64,000 bases of DNA from contig CBDICN010000002.1 of NCBI GenBank assembly GCA_965277355.1, positions 1,798,001-1,862,000 on the forward strand, given 5' to 3'. Shown in pieces: positions 7,815-15,670 of this stretch. A program made the position numbers and the translations under genes. Within the stretch, counting starts at the first letter, position 1. Each line of letters starts with the position of its first letter. The notes beneath the pieces were generated by a model. That model worked only from the letters and a program-made list of their open reading frames with translations. It was not told where the DNA came from and did not search any database. Source of the stretch: RH-AL1 sp965277355. Lineage in GTDB: Bacteria > Pseudomonadota > Alphaproteobacteria > Rhizobiales > Beijerinckiaceae.

Positions 7815-9344
7815 ATGACCGCCACCAGCACCGCGCCCACGCTTCCCGTCGACAGCAACCGGGCGCGTGCGCTGCTTCCGCAATGGGTCAAGACGCAGGC
7901 GCCCTCGATCCTCGGCTTCGTCCTCCTGATCGCCATCGCCGCCGCGTCAATCTGGTTCATGATCGGCAACAACAGATTCAACGATGAGTCGGAGCAGTCG
8001 CTGCGGGTGCGCAGCACCGCCTTTCGCCTGCTCTCGCTCGCGCAGGACGCCGAGACCGGGCAGCGCGGCTATCTGCTCACCGGCAACAAGGACTATCTTG
8101 TCCCCTACGACGATGGCCGCACGGAGGCGCCGCGCGCTCTCGACGAACTACACGCTCTGGTCGCCGGCCGGTACGGCGCCATCATGTCCCGCCTTCAAGA
8201 GGCGCTCGGCGCCAAGCTGCGGGAGCTCGCGGTCACCGTCGACCTGAAGACCAAGGGCGACGACGCCGCGGCGCTCAGGACCGTGACCACCGGCTTCGGC
8301 AACAATTTGATGGGACAGATTCGTGCCGACCTCGAGCAGATCGAGACCGGGGAGCAGCGCGCGCTTTCAGACGCCAAGATCGCGTCGCGGACGAACGATC
8401 GGCTCCTTGCCGCGGCGAGCCTCGTCGGAGTCGTGCTCGTGCTTGCGCTCGGCGCATTCACGATCTTGTCGTCGCGGCGCGCCGCGGCGGCGCTGATGCG
8501 CGCCCGCGACGAGCTACAGCACAGCAACGACAATCTCGAAGGCCTCGTCGCCGAACGCGTGGCCGAGCTGCAGATGGCGAACGACGAGATCCAACGGTTC
8601 GCCTACATCGTGAGCCACGACCTTCGCGCGCCGCTCGTCAACGTCATGGGCTTCACGAGCGAACTCGAAACCGCATCCGCCGACATCGCGTCCTTTCTCA
8701 AGGACGTCGAGGGGCGCGCGCCGGACCTGGTGACGCCGGACAGGCGGCTCGCGGTGGAGACCGACCTGCCGGAGGCGCTGGGTTTCATCCGCACCTCGAC
8801 GGCCAAGATGGACCGCCTCATCAACGCCATCCTCAAACTGTCGCGGGAAGGGCGACGCGTGCTGACGCCACAAAGGATCGACCTCCACGCCCTCATCGAG
8901 GCGCAGGGCGAGAGCCTCTCGCAACAGCTCAGCGCCAGCCAATCGGAGTTCATCATCCAGCCCGGTCTGCCGGACCTGGTCAGCGACCGGCTCGCCGTCG
9001 AACAGATCTTCGGCAACCTCATCGAGAACGCCACCAAATACTTGGCACCGGGGCGGCCGGGCCGCATCGAGATGAAGGGCGAGCGGACCGGCCCTTACGT
9101 GCGCTACGAGATCGTCGACAACGGCCGCGGCATCGACATCAAGGATTTCGAGCGTATTTTCGAACTGTTTCGCCGCTCGGGGGAGCAGGACAAGCCTGGC
9201 GAAGGAATCGGTCTCGCTTATGTGCGAAATCTCGCGCGCCGCCTCGGCGGCAATGTTACCGTAGACTCAACATTCGGCGAGGGCTCGACCTTCACGGTGA
9301 CCCTGCCTGCGGTCTTCAACCCGAACAGAAAGTCCAGATCATGA
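7815..9344 (+). CDS. CHASE3-domain sensor histidine kinase
   Basis: A membrane sensor kinase of 509 residues. A transmembrane helix at about residues 33-52 is followed by a CHASE3 sensory domain (QDAETGQRGYLLTGN at about 77-91). A second membrane helix lies at about 200-222, then a coiled-coil linker, the H-box FAYIVSHDLRAPLVNVMGF and an HATPase domain. The ATPase shows an N-box LIENATKYL, then IVDNGRGID and GEGIGLAYV. The phytochrome-type kinase core resembles that of kinases that act with Rcp1-like regulators. The stop overlaps the next gene (ATGA), and that gene is just such a regulator. Confidence 0.9.
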   Translation: MTATSTAPTLPVDSNRARALLPQWVKTQAPSILGFVLLIAIAAASIWFMIGNNRFNDESEQSLRVRSTAFRLLSLAQDAETGQRGYLLTGNKDYLVPYDDGRTEAPRALDELHALVAGRYGAIMSRLQEALGAKLRELAVTVDLKTKGDDAAALRTVTTGFGNNLMGQIRADLEQIETGEQRALSDAKIASRTNDRLLAAASLVGVVLVLALGAFTILSSRRAAAALMRARDELQHSNDNLEGLVAERVAELQMANDEIQRFAYIVSHDLRAPLVNVMGFTSELETASADIASFLKDVEGRAPDLVTPDRRLAVETDLPEALGFIRTSTAKMDRLINAILKLSREGRRVLTPQRIDLHALIEAQGESLSQQLSASQSEFIIQPGLPDLVSDRLAVEQIFGNLIENATKYLAPGRPGRIEMKGERTGPYVRYEIVDNGRGIDIKDFERIFELFRRSGEQDKPGEGIGLAYVRNLARRLGGNVTVDSTFGEGSTFTVTLPAVFNPNRKSRS

Positions 9345-9769
9345 GCCAAGCGCCCGTCGACATCATCATGATCGAGGACGATCCCGGCCATGCGCGACTG
9401 ATCGAGAAGAACATCCGTCGCGCCGGCGTCAACAACAAGATCATTCATTTCGAAAGCGGCACGACGGCGCTGCGCCATCTGTTCCAGCCGGATGTGAAGG
9501 AGAACGGCCCGCTGCTGGTGCTGCTCGATTTGAACCTGCCGGACATGAGCGGCACCGACATCCTCGAGAAGATCAAGGCCGACGAGCGGCTCAAGCGCGC
9601 GCCGGTGGTGATCCTGACGACCACCGACGACCAGCGCGAGATCCAGCGCTGCTACGCGCTCGGCTGCAACGTCTACATCACCAAGCCCGTGGAGTACGAG
9701 ACCTTCGCCACAGCCATCCGCCAGCTCGGCCTGTTTCTCTCGATCATGCAAGTACCGGAACCGACGTGA
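9341..9769 (+). CDS. Rcp1-like single-domain response regulator
   Basis: A 142-residue stand-alone receiver. It has the acidic pocket MIEDDPGHARLIEKNIRRAG, the phospho-acceptor aspartate in LLDLNLPDMSG, TTTDD in place of the usual single Thr, and the Lys of ITKPVEYE. This arrangement is typical of partners of phytochrome-like kinases. It overlaps the upstream kinase by four bases and the downstream hybrid by four bases (GTGA), so the three genes form one tightly coupled operon. Confidence 0.9.
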   Translation: MSQAPVDIIMIEDDPGHARLIEKNIRRAGVNNKIIHFESGTTALRHLFQPDVKENGPLLVLLDLNLPDMSGTDILEKIKADERLKRAPVVILTTTDDQREIQRCYALGCNVYITKPVEYETFATAIRQLGLFLSIMQVPEPT

Positions 9770-10827
9770 CCGACACCGCTCCCGTTTCGACGCGGCTCCT
9801 CTACATCGACGACGACGCCGGTCTGCGCCGCCTCGTGCAGAGGGCGCTCGCGCGGCAAGGCTATGACGTGTTGCTGGCGGACGGCGGCGTGGCGGGTCTG
9901 GCGACGCTGCGGACGGAGCGGCTCGATGCCATCGTCCTCGACCATTTCATGCCGGGCAAGGAGGGGCTCGAGGTTCTCGCCGAAATCAGGGCGCTGCCCG
10001 ACCATCCGCCGGTGATCTACGCCAGCGGCAGCGACGAGGGACGGATCGCCATCGCCGCCTTGAAGGCCGGGGCGGTCGACTACGTCATCAAGGACGTTGG
10101 TGGCGTCTTCATCGAACTCCTCCAGAACGCCATCGAGAATGCGGTTGCCCAGGATCGGATGCGGCGAGAGAAGCACGTTGCGGAGCGCGAGATGCGGGAG
10201 GCACGCGAACGCGCCGAGACGCTGCTGCGTGAGGTCAATCATCGCGTCGCTAATTCGCTCGCGCTGATCGGCTCGTTCGTCTACCTTCAGCAGAAGAATC
10301 TCGGCGCCGAACAGACCCAGGCCCGCGCTGCCCTTGCGGACGTGCAGGGACGCATCGGCGCCATCGCGCAGGTTCATCGCCGGCTTTACACGTCGGACGA
10401 CGTCAGCGTCATTGACATGGATGCTTATCTCGAAGGTCTGGTCGAGGAACTGGCTGCGGCGATGTCGACCAGCGGCTTGCAGCGCGCGATCAAACTCGAG
10501 GTCGAGCCGGTGCGCATGGCGACCGACCGTGCCGTGTCGCTCGGTGTCATCGTGACGGAACTCGTCACCAATGCCTACAAGTACGCCTATCCCGACGGGC
10601 GTTCCGGCGAGATCCGAGTCGCGCTGAAGCGGGACAACGCCTCCTTGTCGCTTACCGTCGAGGACGACGGCATCGGCGTGGGCGCCGACGGAAATCCCAA
10701 GGGAACCGGACTCGGCACCCGCATCGTGCGCGCGATGGCATCGAGCCTCCAGGCAAGCCAGAGATCGGACGTAGGGCACAAGGGCACCCGTGTTGTCCTG
10801 TCGATGCCGGCGGTCGCCACCGCTTAG
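9766..10827 (+). CDS. Response regulator-HisKA_2 histidine kinase hybrid
   Basis: A soluble 353-residue hybrid. The N-terminal receiver (YIDDDAGLRRLV, phospho-acceptor in IVLDHFMPGKEG, Lys in YVIKD) is joined by a short helix to a HisKA_2/HWE-type kinase. Its H-box is LLREVNHRVANSLALIGSF at about residues 151-169, and the ATPase shows VTELVTNAYKYAYP, VEDDGIGV and GTGLGTRIV. This reversed order (receiver first) suggests that phosphorylation by the upstream kinase controls this second kinase. The start is the GTG at 9766, overlapping the previous stop. The final target is not encoded nearby. Confidence 0.88.
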   Translation: MTDTAPVSTRLLYIDDDAGLRRLVQRALARQGYDVLLADGGVAGLATLRTERLDAIVLDHFMPGKEGLEVLAEIRALPDHPPVIYASGSDEGRIAIAALKAGAVDYVIKDVGGVFIELLQNAIENAVAQDRMRREKHVAEREMREARERAETLLREVNHRVANSLALIGSFVYLQQKNLGAEQTQARAALADVQGRIGAIAQVHRRLYTSDDVSVIDMDAYLEGLVEELAAAMSTSGLQRAIKLEVEPVRMATDRAVSLGVIVTELVTNAYKYAYPDGRSGEIRVALKRDNASLSLTVEDDGIGVGADGNPKGTGLGTRIVRAMASSLQASQRSDVGHKGTRVVLSMPAVATA

Positions 10828-10876
10828 CGACGCCGCATCCTTCGTCGTCGCATCGCGAAGGAGGATTGATGTCGCG

Positions 10877-12061
10877 CTACGCGGCCTCGTTGATCCCGCC
10901 GACGCTCTCCTCGGCGTCGTCCGACTCTTCGGCGTCGCCTTCCTCGACCTTCGTGCGGCGCGGCCCTTTTTGGAGCTGGTCGTCGACGAGCCGGAGCGCT
11001 TCGCTGTCGGTGAGTTTATGCACCGCAGCGAGTTCGCGCGCCAAGCGATCGAGAGCGGCCTCGTAGAGCTGTCGTTCCGAATAGGACTGCTCCGGCTGCG
11101 CGTCGGAACGATAAAGGTCGCGCACGACCTCGGCGATCGCCACGAGGTCGCCCGAGTTGATCTTCGCCTCGTATTCCTGGGCGCGGCGCGACCACATCGT
11201 CCGCTTCACCCTCGCGCGGCCGGTCAGCGTGTCGAGTCCACGCTTAACGACGTGCGGCTCGGCGAGCTTGCGCATGCCGACGCTGGCGATCTTCGGCAGC
11301 GGCACCTTCAGTATCATCTTGTCCTTGACAAAGGCGATGACGAAGAGTTCGAGCTTGTAACCCGCGACCTCCTGTTCTTCGATGGCGGTGATCTGACCGA
11401 CGCCGTGTGCGGGATAGACGATGAACTCGCCGGTCTTGAAGCCTTGGCCCTTCGACGCAGCCGGCTTCGCGGCCTTTGGCGCGGCAGGGCGCTCATTGTC
11501 GACAGTCGCCGCCGCGACCGGCTGCTCGACCGCCGGCACCGTCGCCGCGTCCGCATTCTCGACCGGCGCCTTCTCGTCTATTGGCGCCTTCTCGGCGTCC
11601 TCAACCATCCGCTTCACTTTCTTCGCAGCCACCTCGACCAAACCTTTCGACGCGTCATCTTGTGAGGTTACGGAAGGAACCGGCTTCCCCGGCGCCATCT
11701 TCTGTCGGGCGGCTACGAAAGCCGCGGCATTATCTCGTGTCGCAGTAGTCCGCGTCTTGACTCCAGGGAGCGCGGCGGGCGAGCCCGCGGCCTTGCGCGG
11801 CTTCGCGGTACCGGCGCTGCGAGCGTTGACGGTCTTGTCGTCCCCGACGGTATGGCCGCCGTCCATCAGCGGCGCATCGGCTACCGACACATCGGCTTCC
11901 GGTCGCGATTTTGACTTGGCTTCTCCTGCTTCAACGTCTAGACCGTCGCGGAAAGGTTCGCTTTTTTGAGCGGAACGCCCGACCGACCCGGTTGTCGCTT
12001 TCGCGGAGGGCTTTGCGGCGGCTTTAGATGTTTTACCGGTAGGTTTGTTCTGAAGTGACAT
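10877..12061 (-). CDS. carD: CarD-family transcription regulator with long N-terminal extension
   Basis: CarD/CdnL proteins bind the RNA polymerase beta subunit and stabilise open complexes, often at rRNA promoters. The conserved domain begins near residue 207 (GFKTGEFIVYPAHGVGQI) and runs through a helical DNA-binding part (KRTMWSRRAQEYEAKINSGD) to about residue 370. The preceding 205 residues are a low-complexity Ala/Lys/Pro/Asp stretch with no domain, and the C-terminus is acidic. A typical CarD is about 160-190 residues. The ATG at 12061 is used; a GTG two codons earlier is possible. An internal start shortening the tail cannot be excluded. Confidence 0.9.
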   Translation of the reverse strand: MSLQNKPTGKTSKAAAKPSAKATTGSVGRSAQKSEPFRDGLDVEAGEAKSKSRPEADVSVADAPLMDGGHTVGDDKTVNARSAGTAKPRKAAGSPAALPGVKTRTTATRDNAAAFVAARQKMAPGKPVPSVTSQDDASKGLVEVAAKKVKRMVEDAEKAPIDEKAPVENADAATVPAVEQPVAAATVDNERPAAPKAAKPAASKGQGFKTGEFIVYPAHGVGQITAIEEQEVAGYKLELFVIAFVKDKMILKVPLPKIASVGMRKLAEPHVVKRGLDTLTGRARVKRTMWSRRAQEYEAKINSGDLVAIAEVVRDLYRSDAQPEQSYSERQLYEAALDRLARELAAVHKLTDSEALRLVDDQLQKGPRRTKVEEGDAEESDDAEESVGGINEAA

Positions 12062-12399
12062 CAACACACTTTCTGCTGACCGCTCAGCACCGCTTAACCC
12101 AGCACGCGACTTTTAACCGACGGCGCGACCTCGGCATCGAAAGAGGGATCGCAACCTCAACAGCAGAGACTGTTCTCTGGCGGCTGGCCAAGTAGGAAGA
12201 GGCGAAATTAATTGTCTGTTATCACATAAATGTCGGAAAATCAACAGTCGTCAGCGGCACGCGTCGGCGAACGTCGCCAGTAGTTAAGGAGTTTTCGCCA
12301 AATCCCAGGCAAAATGATCACGCGAGATGCGCGGCATGACGACCGCTTGGCGCGACCCTGAAAGTTGTCGACGAACCGCTCAGTGAATTGCGGTCCCGG
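12062..12399. other. Intergenic region between carD and fdxA
   Basis: About 340 bases with no credible gene. It contains a notably AT-rich patch at about 12203-12245 in otherwise GC-rich DNA, probably part of the carD promoter. The rest shows nothing I can name. Confidence 0.5.
12216..12244 (-). promoter_or_regulatory. Candidate sigma-70-type promoter of carD
   Basis: Read on the minus strand, TTGATT (12239-12244) and TAACAG (12216-12221, preceded by TGA as in extended -10 elements) are separated by 17 bases inside the AT-rich patch upstream of carD. The hexamers match the consensus only partly, and the site lies about 155 bases before the start codon, so this is a weak call. Confidence 0.3.
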
Positions 12400-12735
12400 T
12401 CAGTCGCCCTCGCCCGGGATCGGCGAGAACAAGGCGAGCTTGCCCTCCCTACCGTCCATCGCCTTGGCGTCGGACAGAGGATCGCGCTTCTTCGTGAGGT
12501 TGGGCCAGCTTTTCGCCATTTCGGTGTTCAGCTTAAGCCACTGATCGAGACCTTTAACGGTGTCCGGCTTGATCGCTTCCGCGGGGCACTCCGGTTCGCA
12601 GACGCCGCAATCGATGCATTCGTCCGGATGAATGACCAGCATGTTCTCGCCCTCGTAGAAGCAATCCACGGGACAGACTTCGACGCAGTCGGTGTATTTG
12701 CACTTGATGCAATTCTCGACGACAACATACGTCAT
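12400..12735 (-). CDS. fdxA: Seven-iron ferredoxin FdxA
   Basis: A 111-residue soluble electron carrier with one [3Fe-4S] and one [4Fe-4S] cluster. The cysteine pattern starts at residue 9 (ENCIKCKYTDCVEVCPVDCF) and continues with CIDCGVCEPECP at about 40-51; the C-terminal tail is typical of the alphaproteobacterial form. It is the middle member of the conserved minus-strand series S4 protein, fdxA, carD. Confidence 0.96.
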   Translation of the reverse strand: MTYVVVENCIKCKYTDCVEVCPVDCFYEGENMLVIHPDECIDCGVCEPECPAEAIKPDTVKGLDQWLKLNTEMAKSWPNLTKKRDPLSDAKAMDGREGKLALFSPIPGEGD

Positions 12736-12846
12736 TGATTATCCCTTCCGGCCCTGTGGCCGGGCGCCTGGTTCGAATAGCGTACGATTTGCTAGTCTCT
12801 TCAGACCAGCGTGGCAAGCGTCCCTGTCGCCTGTCTCAACGCGCGC

Positions 12847-13131
12847 CTATTCGCCCGTAGCCGCCTGCTCGCCGAGTTCCTCAAACAGGAGCGATGCCTC
12901 CCTGAACGGGCCGCGACGCTCCGCCATCGCGAGGACGCGAAGAACGCGGACGTGCCGCTCGAGTGCGACCGTCAGCACGTCGCCGCAGCACACCGGGCGC
13001 GCCGGTACCAGTGAGCGCAACCCGTTCACGCGGACATAGCCGTCCTCGACCAACCTTGCCGCAAGGGTACGGCTCTTCACGACCCGCGCGCACCACAGCC
13101 ATTTGTCGATGCGCTGACGGCTTTGCTCCAT
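12847..13131 (-). CDS. S4-domain RNA-binding protein (HslR/Hsp15-like)
   Basis: A 94-residue protein starting RIDKWLWCARVVKSR and continuing VEDGYVRVNG, the signature of the S4 RNA-binding fold. Homologues of the Hsp15 type bind ribosomal RNA and rescue stalled 50S subunits with nascent chains. It lies 111 bases upstream of fdxA on the same strand. In many Rhizobiales a helicase gene precedes it; here an unrelated acyltransferase gene occupies that position. Confidence 0.85.
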   Translation of the reverse strand: MEQSRQRIDKWLWCARVVKSRTLAARLVEDGYVRVNGLRSLVPARPVCCGDVLTVALERHVRVLRVLAMAERRGPFREASLLFEELGEQAATGE

Positions 13132-13195
13132 CCGACCTTCACGAACGGCGACCCAGTGGTCGCTGACCGTTAGATCATGACGCGCGACGCAGGTT

Positions 13196-14389
13196 TCAAC
13201 GGCGCGTGCGCCACCATTGCCGCAGTTGCCTCGCCTTCGCCCGGAGCGCTCTTCCGAGACGTTCGCGGCGGACGGCCTGTCGGAAACGGACCGAGGGGAC
13301 CGGCTCGAGCGCGATCATCACGTCGCCGATCGCCACCCGGTCGCGCCACAGCCTGTTGATCATGGAATGCTCTGGGACTGCGCAGGAGTCGGTTGCCGCG
13401 ATCTCCGGGTCGGCTAGTTGCGCTGCCGTAAGATCGAAGGCGAACTGGACCCCTGGCGACAGAGCGGCCAAACTCTCGTCGAAGGTGGTCTTCCAGAAGA
13501 AGGCTCGGTCTCCGCTCGTCAGGATGATGCCCATGCCCACCGGCTTGGCATCGACCTCCGCGGCATCGATGCGGCACTTTCCCTGCTCCGCCATCAGTCG
13601 GGTCATGGTCCGCGTGAAGGCGGCGGATGCCGGAGCGGCCAATAGCGCCGTGCCGCGCTCGCCTTTCCATCCGTCGTGCTCAAGCGCGAGGAAGCGCTCC
13701 GCGGCAAAGGCGACATCGGCGGTCGACCGCGCGCTCGAATAGCTCCGCACGCCGCGTTCGCTCAGCCGCCTCTGCCGTCGTCGCAGTTCTTTACGTCGTT
13801 TGGCGGATCCGAACGGGATCGCGGCGCCCTCGTCGACGATGCGCCGGAGGATCGCGCGAAGCCGCCGATCGAGCACATGCACGCCGAACGGCGCGCCGCG
13901 CGTCACCGTGGCGTGGAACGCCTCGCCGAGGATCACGTCCTGGAGAACGAGCGCGACCATTGGCCGGGCTTGCCCGCGAAGCCAAGACAGCAGTGCGGAG
14001 AAGGCGTCGTGACTTCTGTCGCGATCGAGCAGCGGGGTGCCGAGCGCCACGAACTTGTGGGTGAAGCCGTGCACGACGCCGCCATGCCGCGGAAGCCGAA
14101 GGGCAAGCAGGCCGACGAGCCGCCCGTACGAGGCCGGCCCATTCCGTTCCCACACCAGCAGGAAGCGCGGCGGCCGCCTCGACGGCAGATGTTGCATCAG
14201 CGTCAGTGCGAAGGACGGTTCCAGGAAGACGTTCGGCTCGAGGCTGCGGCGGCAGAGATCCGACCACGCCGTTTGGAAGGCGGCCGCGACATCGGCCCCG
14301 ACGCATTCGACGTGCAACGGCGCCAACACACCCCGTATGGCATGGGCTTCCGGCGCCTGCTGCCGCCTTGTCTCGACCTCATCACGCAC
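13196..14389 (-). CDS. GNAT-fold acyltransferase, CelD/BcsL or FemAB-like
   Basis: A 397-residue cytoplasmic protein of the Acetyltransf_6 group (cellulose biosynthesis protein CelD type). Evidence is the N-terminal WSDLCRRSLEPNVFLEPSF, the central basic block SAKRRKELRRRQRRLSERG, and the C-terminal GNAT core (FLALEHDGWKG, then FFWKTTFDESLAALSPG). Substrate unknown; relatives act in exopolysaccharide modification. No polysaccharide genes flank it, so that role is unproven here. It sits between the CobW-type GTPase and the S4 gene with its own 168-base upstream gap. Confidence 0.75.
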   Translation of the reverse strand: MRDEVETRRQQAPEAHAIRGVLAPLHVECVGADVAAAFQTAWSDLCRRSLEPNVFLEPSFALTLMQHLPSRRPPRFLLVWERNGPASYGRLVGLLALRLPRHGGVVHGFTHKFVALGTPLLDRDRSHDAFSALLSWLRGQARPMVALVLQDVILGEAFHATVTRGAPFGVHVLDRRLRAILRRIVDEGAAIPFGSAKRRKELRRRQRRLSERGVRSYSSARSTADVAFAAERFLALEHDGWKGERGTALLAAPASAAFTRTMTRLMAEQGKCRIDAAEVDAKPVGMGIILTSGDRAFFWKTTFDESLAALSPGVQFAFDLTAAQLADPEIAATDSCAVPEHSMINRLWRDRVAIGDVMIALEPVPSVRFRQAVRRERLGRALRAKARQLRQWWRTRR

Positions 14390-14557
14390 GCCGGCCGCCC
14401 TTTGCTGCGGATGAGCACGATGCGCCTTGAGGTACGGGAGGCGACGAAGGGCTCGTGCAATAAGATGCGCGAGAACTCCTCATACTTTCTTACAGTGGGC
14501 TAACGGCGGGCGTCAGGCAGCAGGCATCATGGCGGCGGGCCCTGACATCTCTGGCTC

Positions 14558-15664
14558 TCAGTCGAACAGCCCGCCCGATGCTGGCGCGAGCGGGTTGCTC
14601 CGGCGCGACGCGAGATCCGCCCCGTCGATGCGAGGTTCGCCCTTCGCAGCCTGCCAGAGACCTTCGACGACCCGCGCGTCGAGATCGCGGAGGATGAAGA
14701 CCATGCGCGTCTCGTGATCCGCATCGGGCCATGCCTCGAGGCGTTCGGGCGTGTGCATCACGTGGCGGACACCATGCACGACGAGCGGCCTGTCATGATC
14801 ATCGTCGAGCGCGACGAGGCCCTTGAAGCGCAGCAAATGCTGCCCGTAAGCCGAGCACAGCAGTTCGGTGAACAGCGAGAGCGCGACGGCTTTCACCGGC
14901 CGCGGGTCGCGCAGGCAGACGGCTCGGATCGATGCATCGTGACGGTTGACGTCGTGGTGATGGTGGTCGTGCCGTGGCGCCGCGAGCCATGCGGCCGCCT
15001 CCTTGCCGAGGGACGCCACGTCGTAGCTCGCGCCGGCGAACAGGGCGCTCGCGTCCGCTTCGCTCACGTCGATGAGGCAGGCGGCCGGGTTGAGCGCGCC
15101 GAGGCGTAGCCGCAGGGCGGCCAGCGCGCCGGCGGCCGCGCGCTCGTTGCCGACGAGGTCCGCCTTGGTGAGAACCAGCCGATCCGCGAGAGCAACCTGC
15201 TTCACGGCCTCCTCGTGTGAATCGAGCGTCGCGTCACCCACCAGCGCATCGACGAGGGTGATGACGGTTCGCACGCGGAAGCGTTGGGCGAGGTAGGGAT
15301 GCGCCATGATCGAATGCAGCACGGGGACGGGATCGGCGAGCCCGGTGGTCTCGATGACGAGGCGCGTGAACGGTGCCATTCGCCCGTTGTCGCACTTGCG
15401 GAGAACGTCTTCGAGCGTCGCGATCAGATCGCCGCGGATCGAGCAGCACAGGCAGCCCGAACTCATCAGCAGCATGTCGCCGTCGATCTTCTCGATGAGG
15501 AGGTGGTCGATGCCGACGCTGCCGAACTCGTTGATGAGGACCAGCGTGTCCGCGAGTGCCGGATCACGCAACAATCGGTTCAACAGGGTCGTCTTGCCGG
15601 CACCGAGAAAGCCGGTGACGATCGCGACGTCGAAGGGCGGTGGCGGCCGGCGCGCTTCGCTCAT
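14558..15664 (-). CDS. CobW/YjiA-family GTP-binding metallochaperone
   Basis: A 368-residue G3E GTPase. The P-loop GFLGAGKTTLLNRLL is at residues 19-33, the metal-binding CLCC at about 72-75, the base-recognition TKAD near 166, and the C-terminal CobW domain spans about 240-350. A histidine-rich loop (RHDHHHHDVNRHD) lies between the domains and should bind Zn or another divalent metal. Members deliver metals to enzymes. Despite aerobic cobalamin genes 3 kb away, the sequence is closer to the YjiA/ZNG group than to a dedicated CobW. It begins six bases after the D,D-carboxypeptidase stop, so they are likely cotranscribed. Confidence 0.85.
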   Translation of the reverse strand: MSEARRPPPPFDVAIVTGFLGAGKTTLLNRLLRDPALADTLVLINEFGSVGIDHLLIEKIDGDMLLMSSGCLCCSIRGDLIATLEDVLRKCDNGRMAPFTRLVIETTGLADPVPVLHSIMAHPYLAQRFRVRTVITLVDALVGDATLDSHEEAVKQVALADRLVLTKADLVGNERAAAGALAALRLRLGALNPAACLIDVSEADASALFAGASYDVASLGKEAAAWLAAPRHDHHHHDVNRHDASIRAVCLRDPRPVKAVALSLFTELLCSAYGQHLLRFKGLVALDDDHDRPLVVHGVRHVMHTPERLEAWPDADHETRMVFILRDLDARVVEGLWQAAKGEPRIDGADLASRRSNPLAPASGGLFD

Positions 15665-15670
15665 GACAGA

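Noticed and set aside
12765..12785. GGTTCGAAT sequence reminiscent of a tRNA T-loop
   Set aside because: No surrounding cloverleaf; it is the leader region of fdxA.
14558..15664. Assigning the GTPase as CobW of cobalamin synthesis because cobS/cobT are near
   Set aside because: It is cotranscribed with a D,D-carboxypeptidase, not with cob genes, and its sequence fits the broader YjiA/ZNG group; a specific symbol was withheld.
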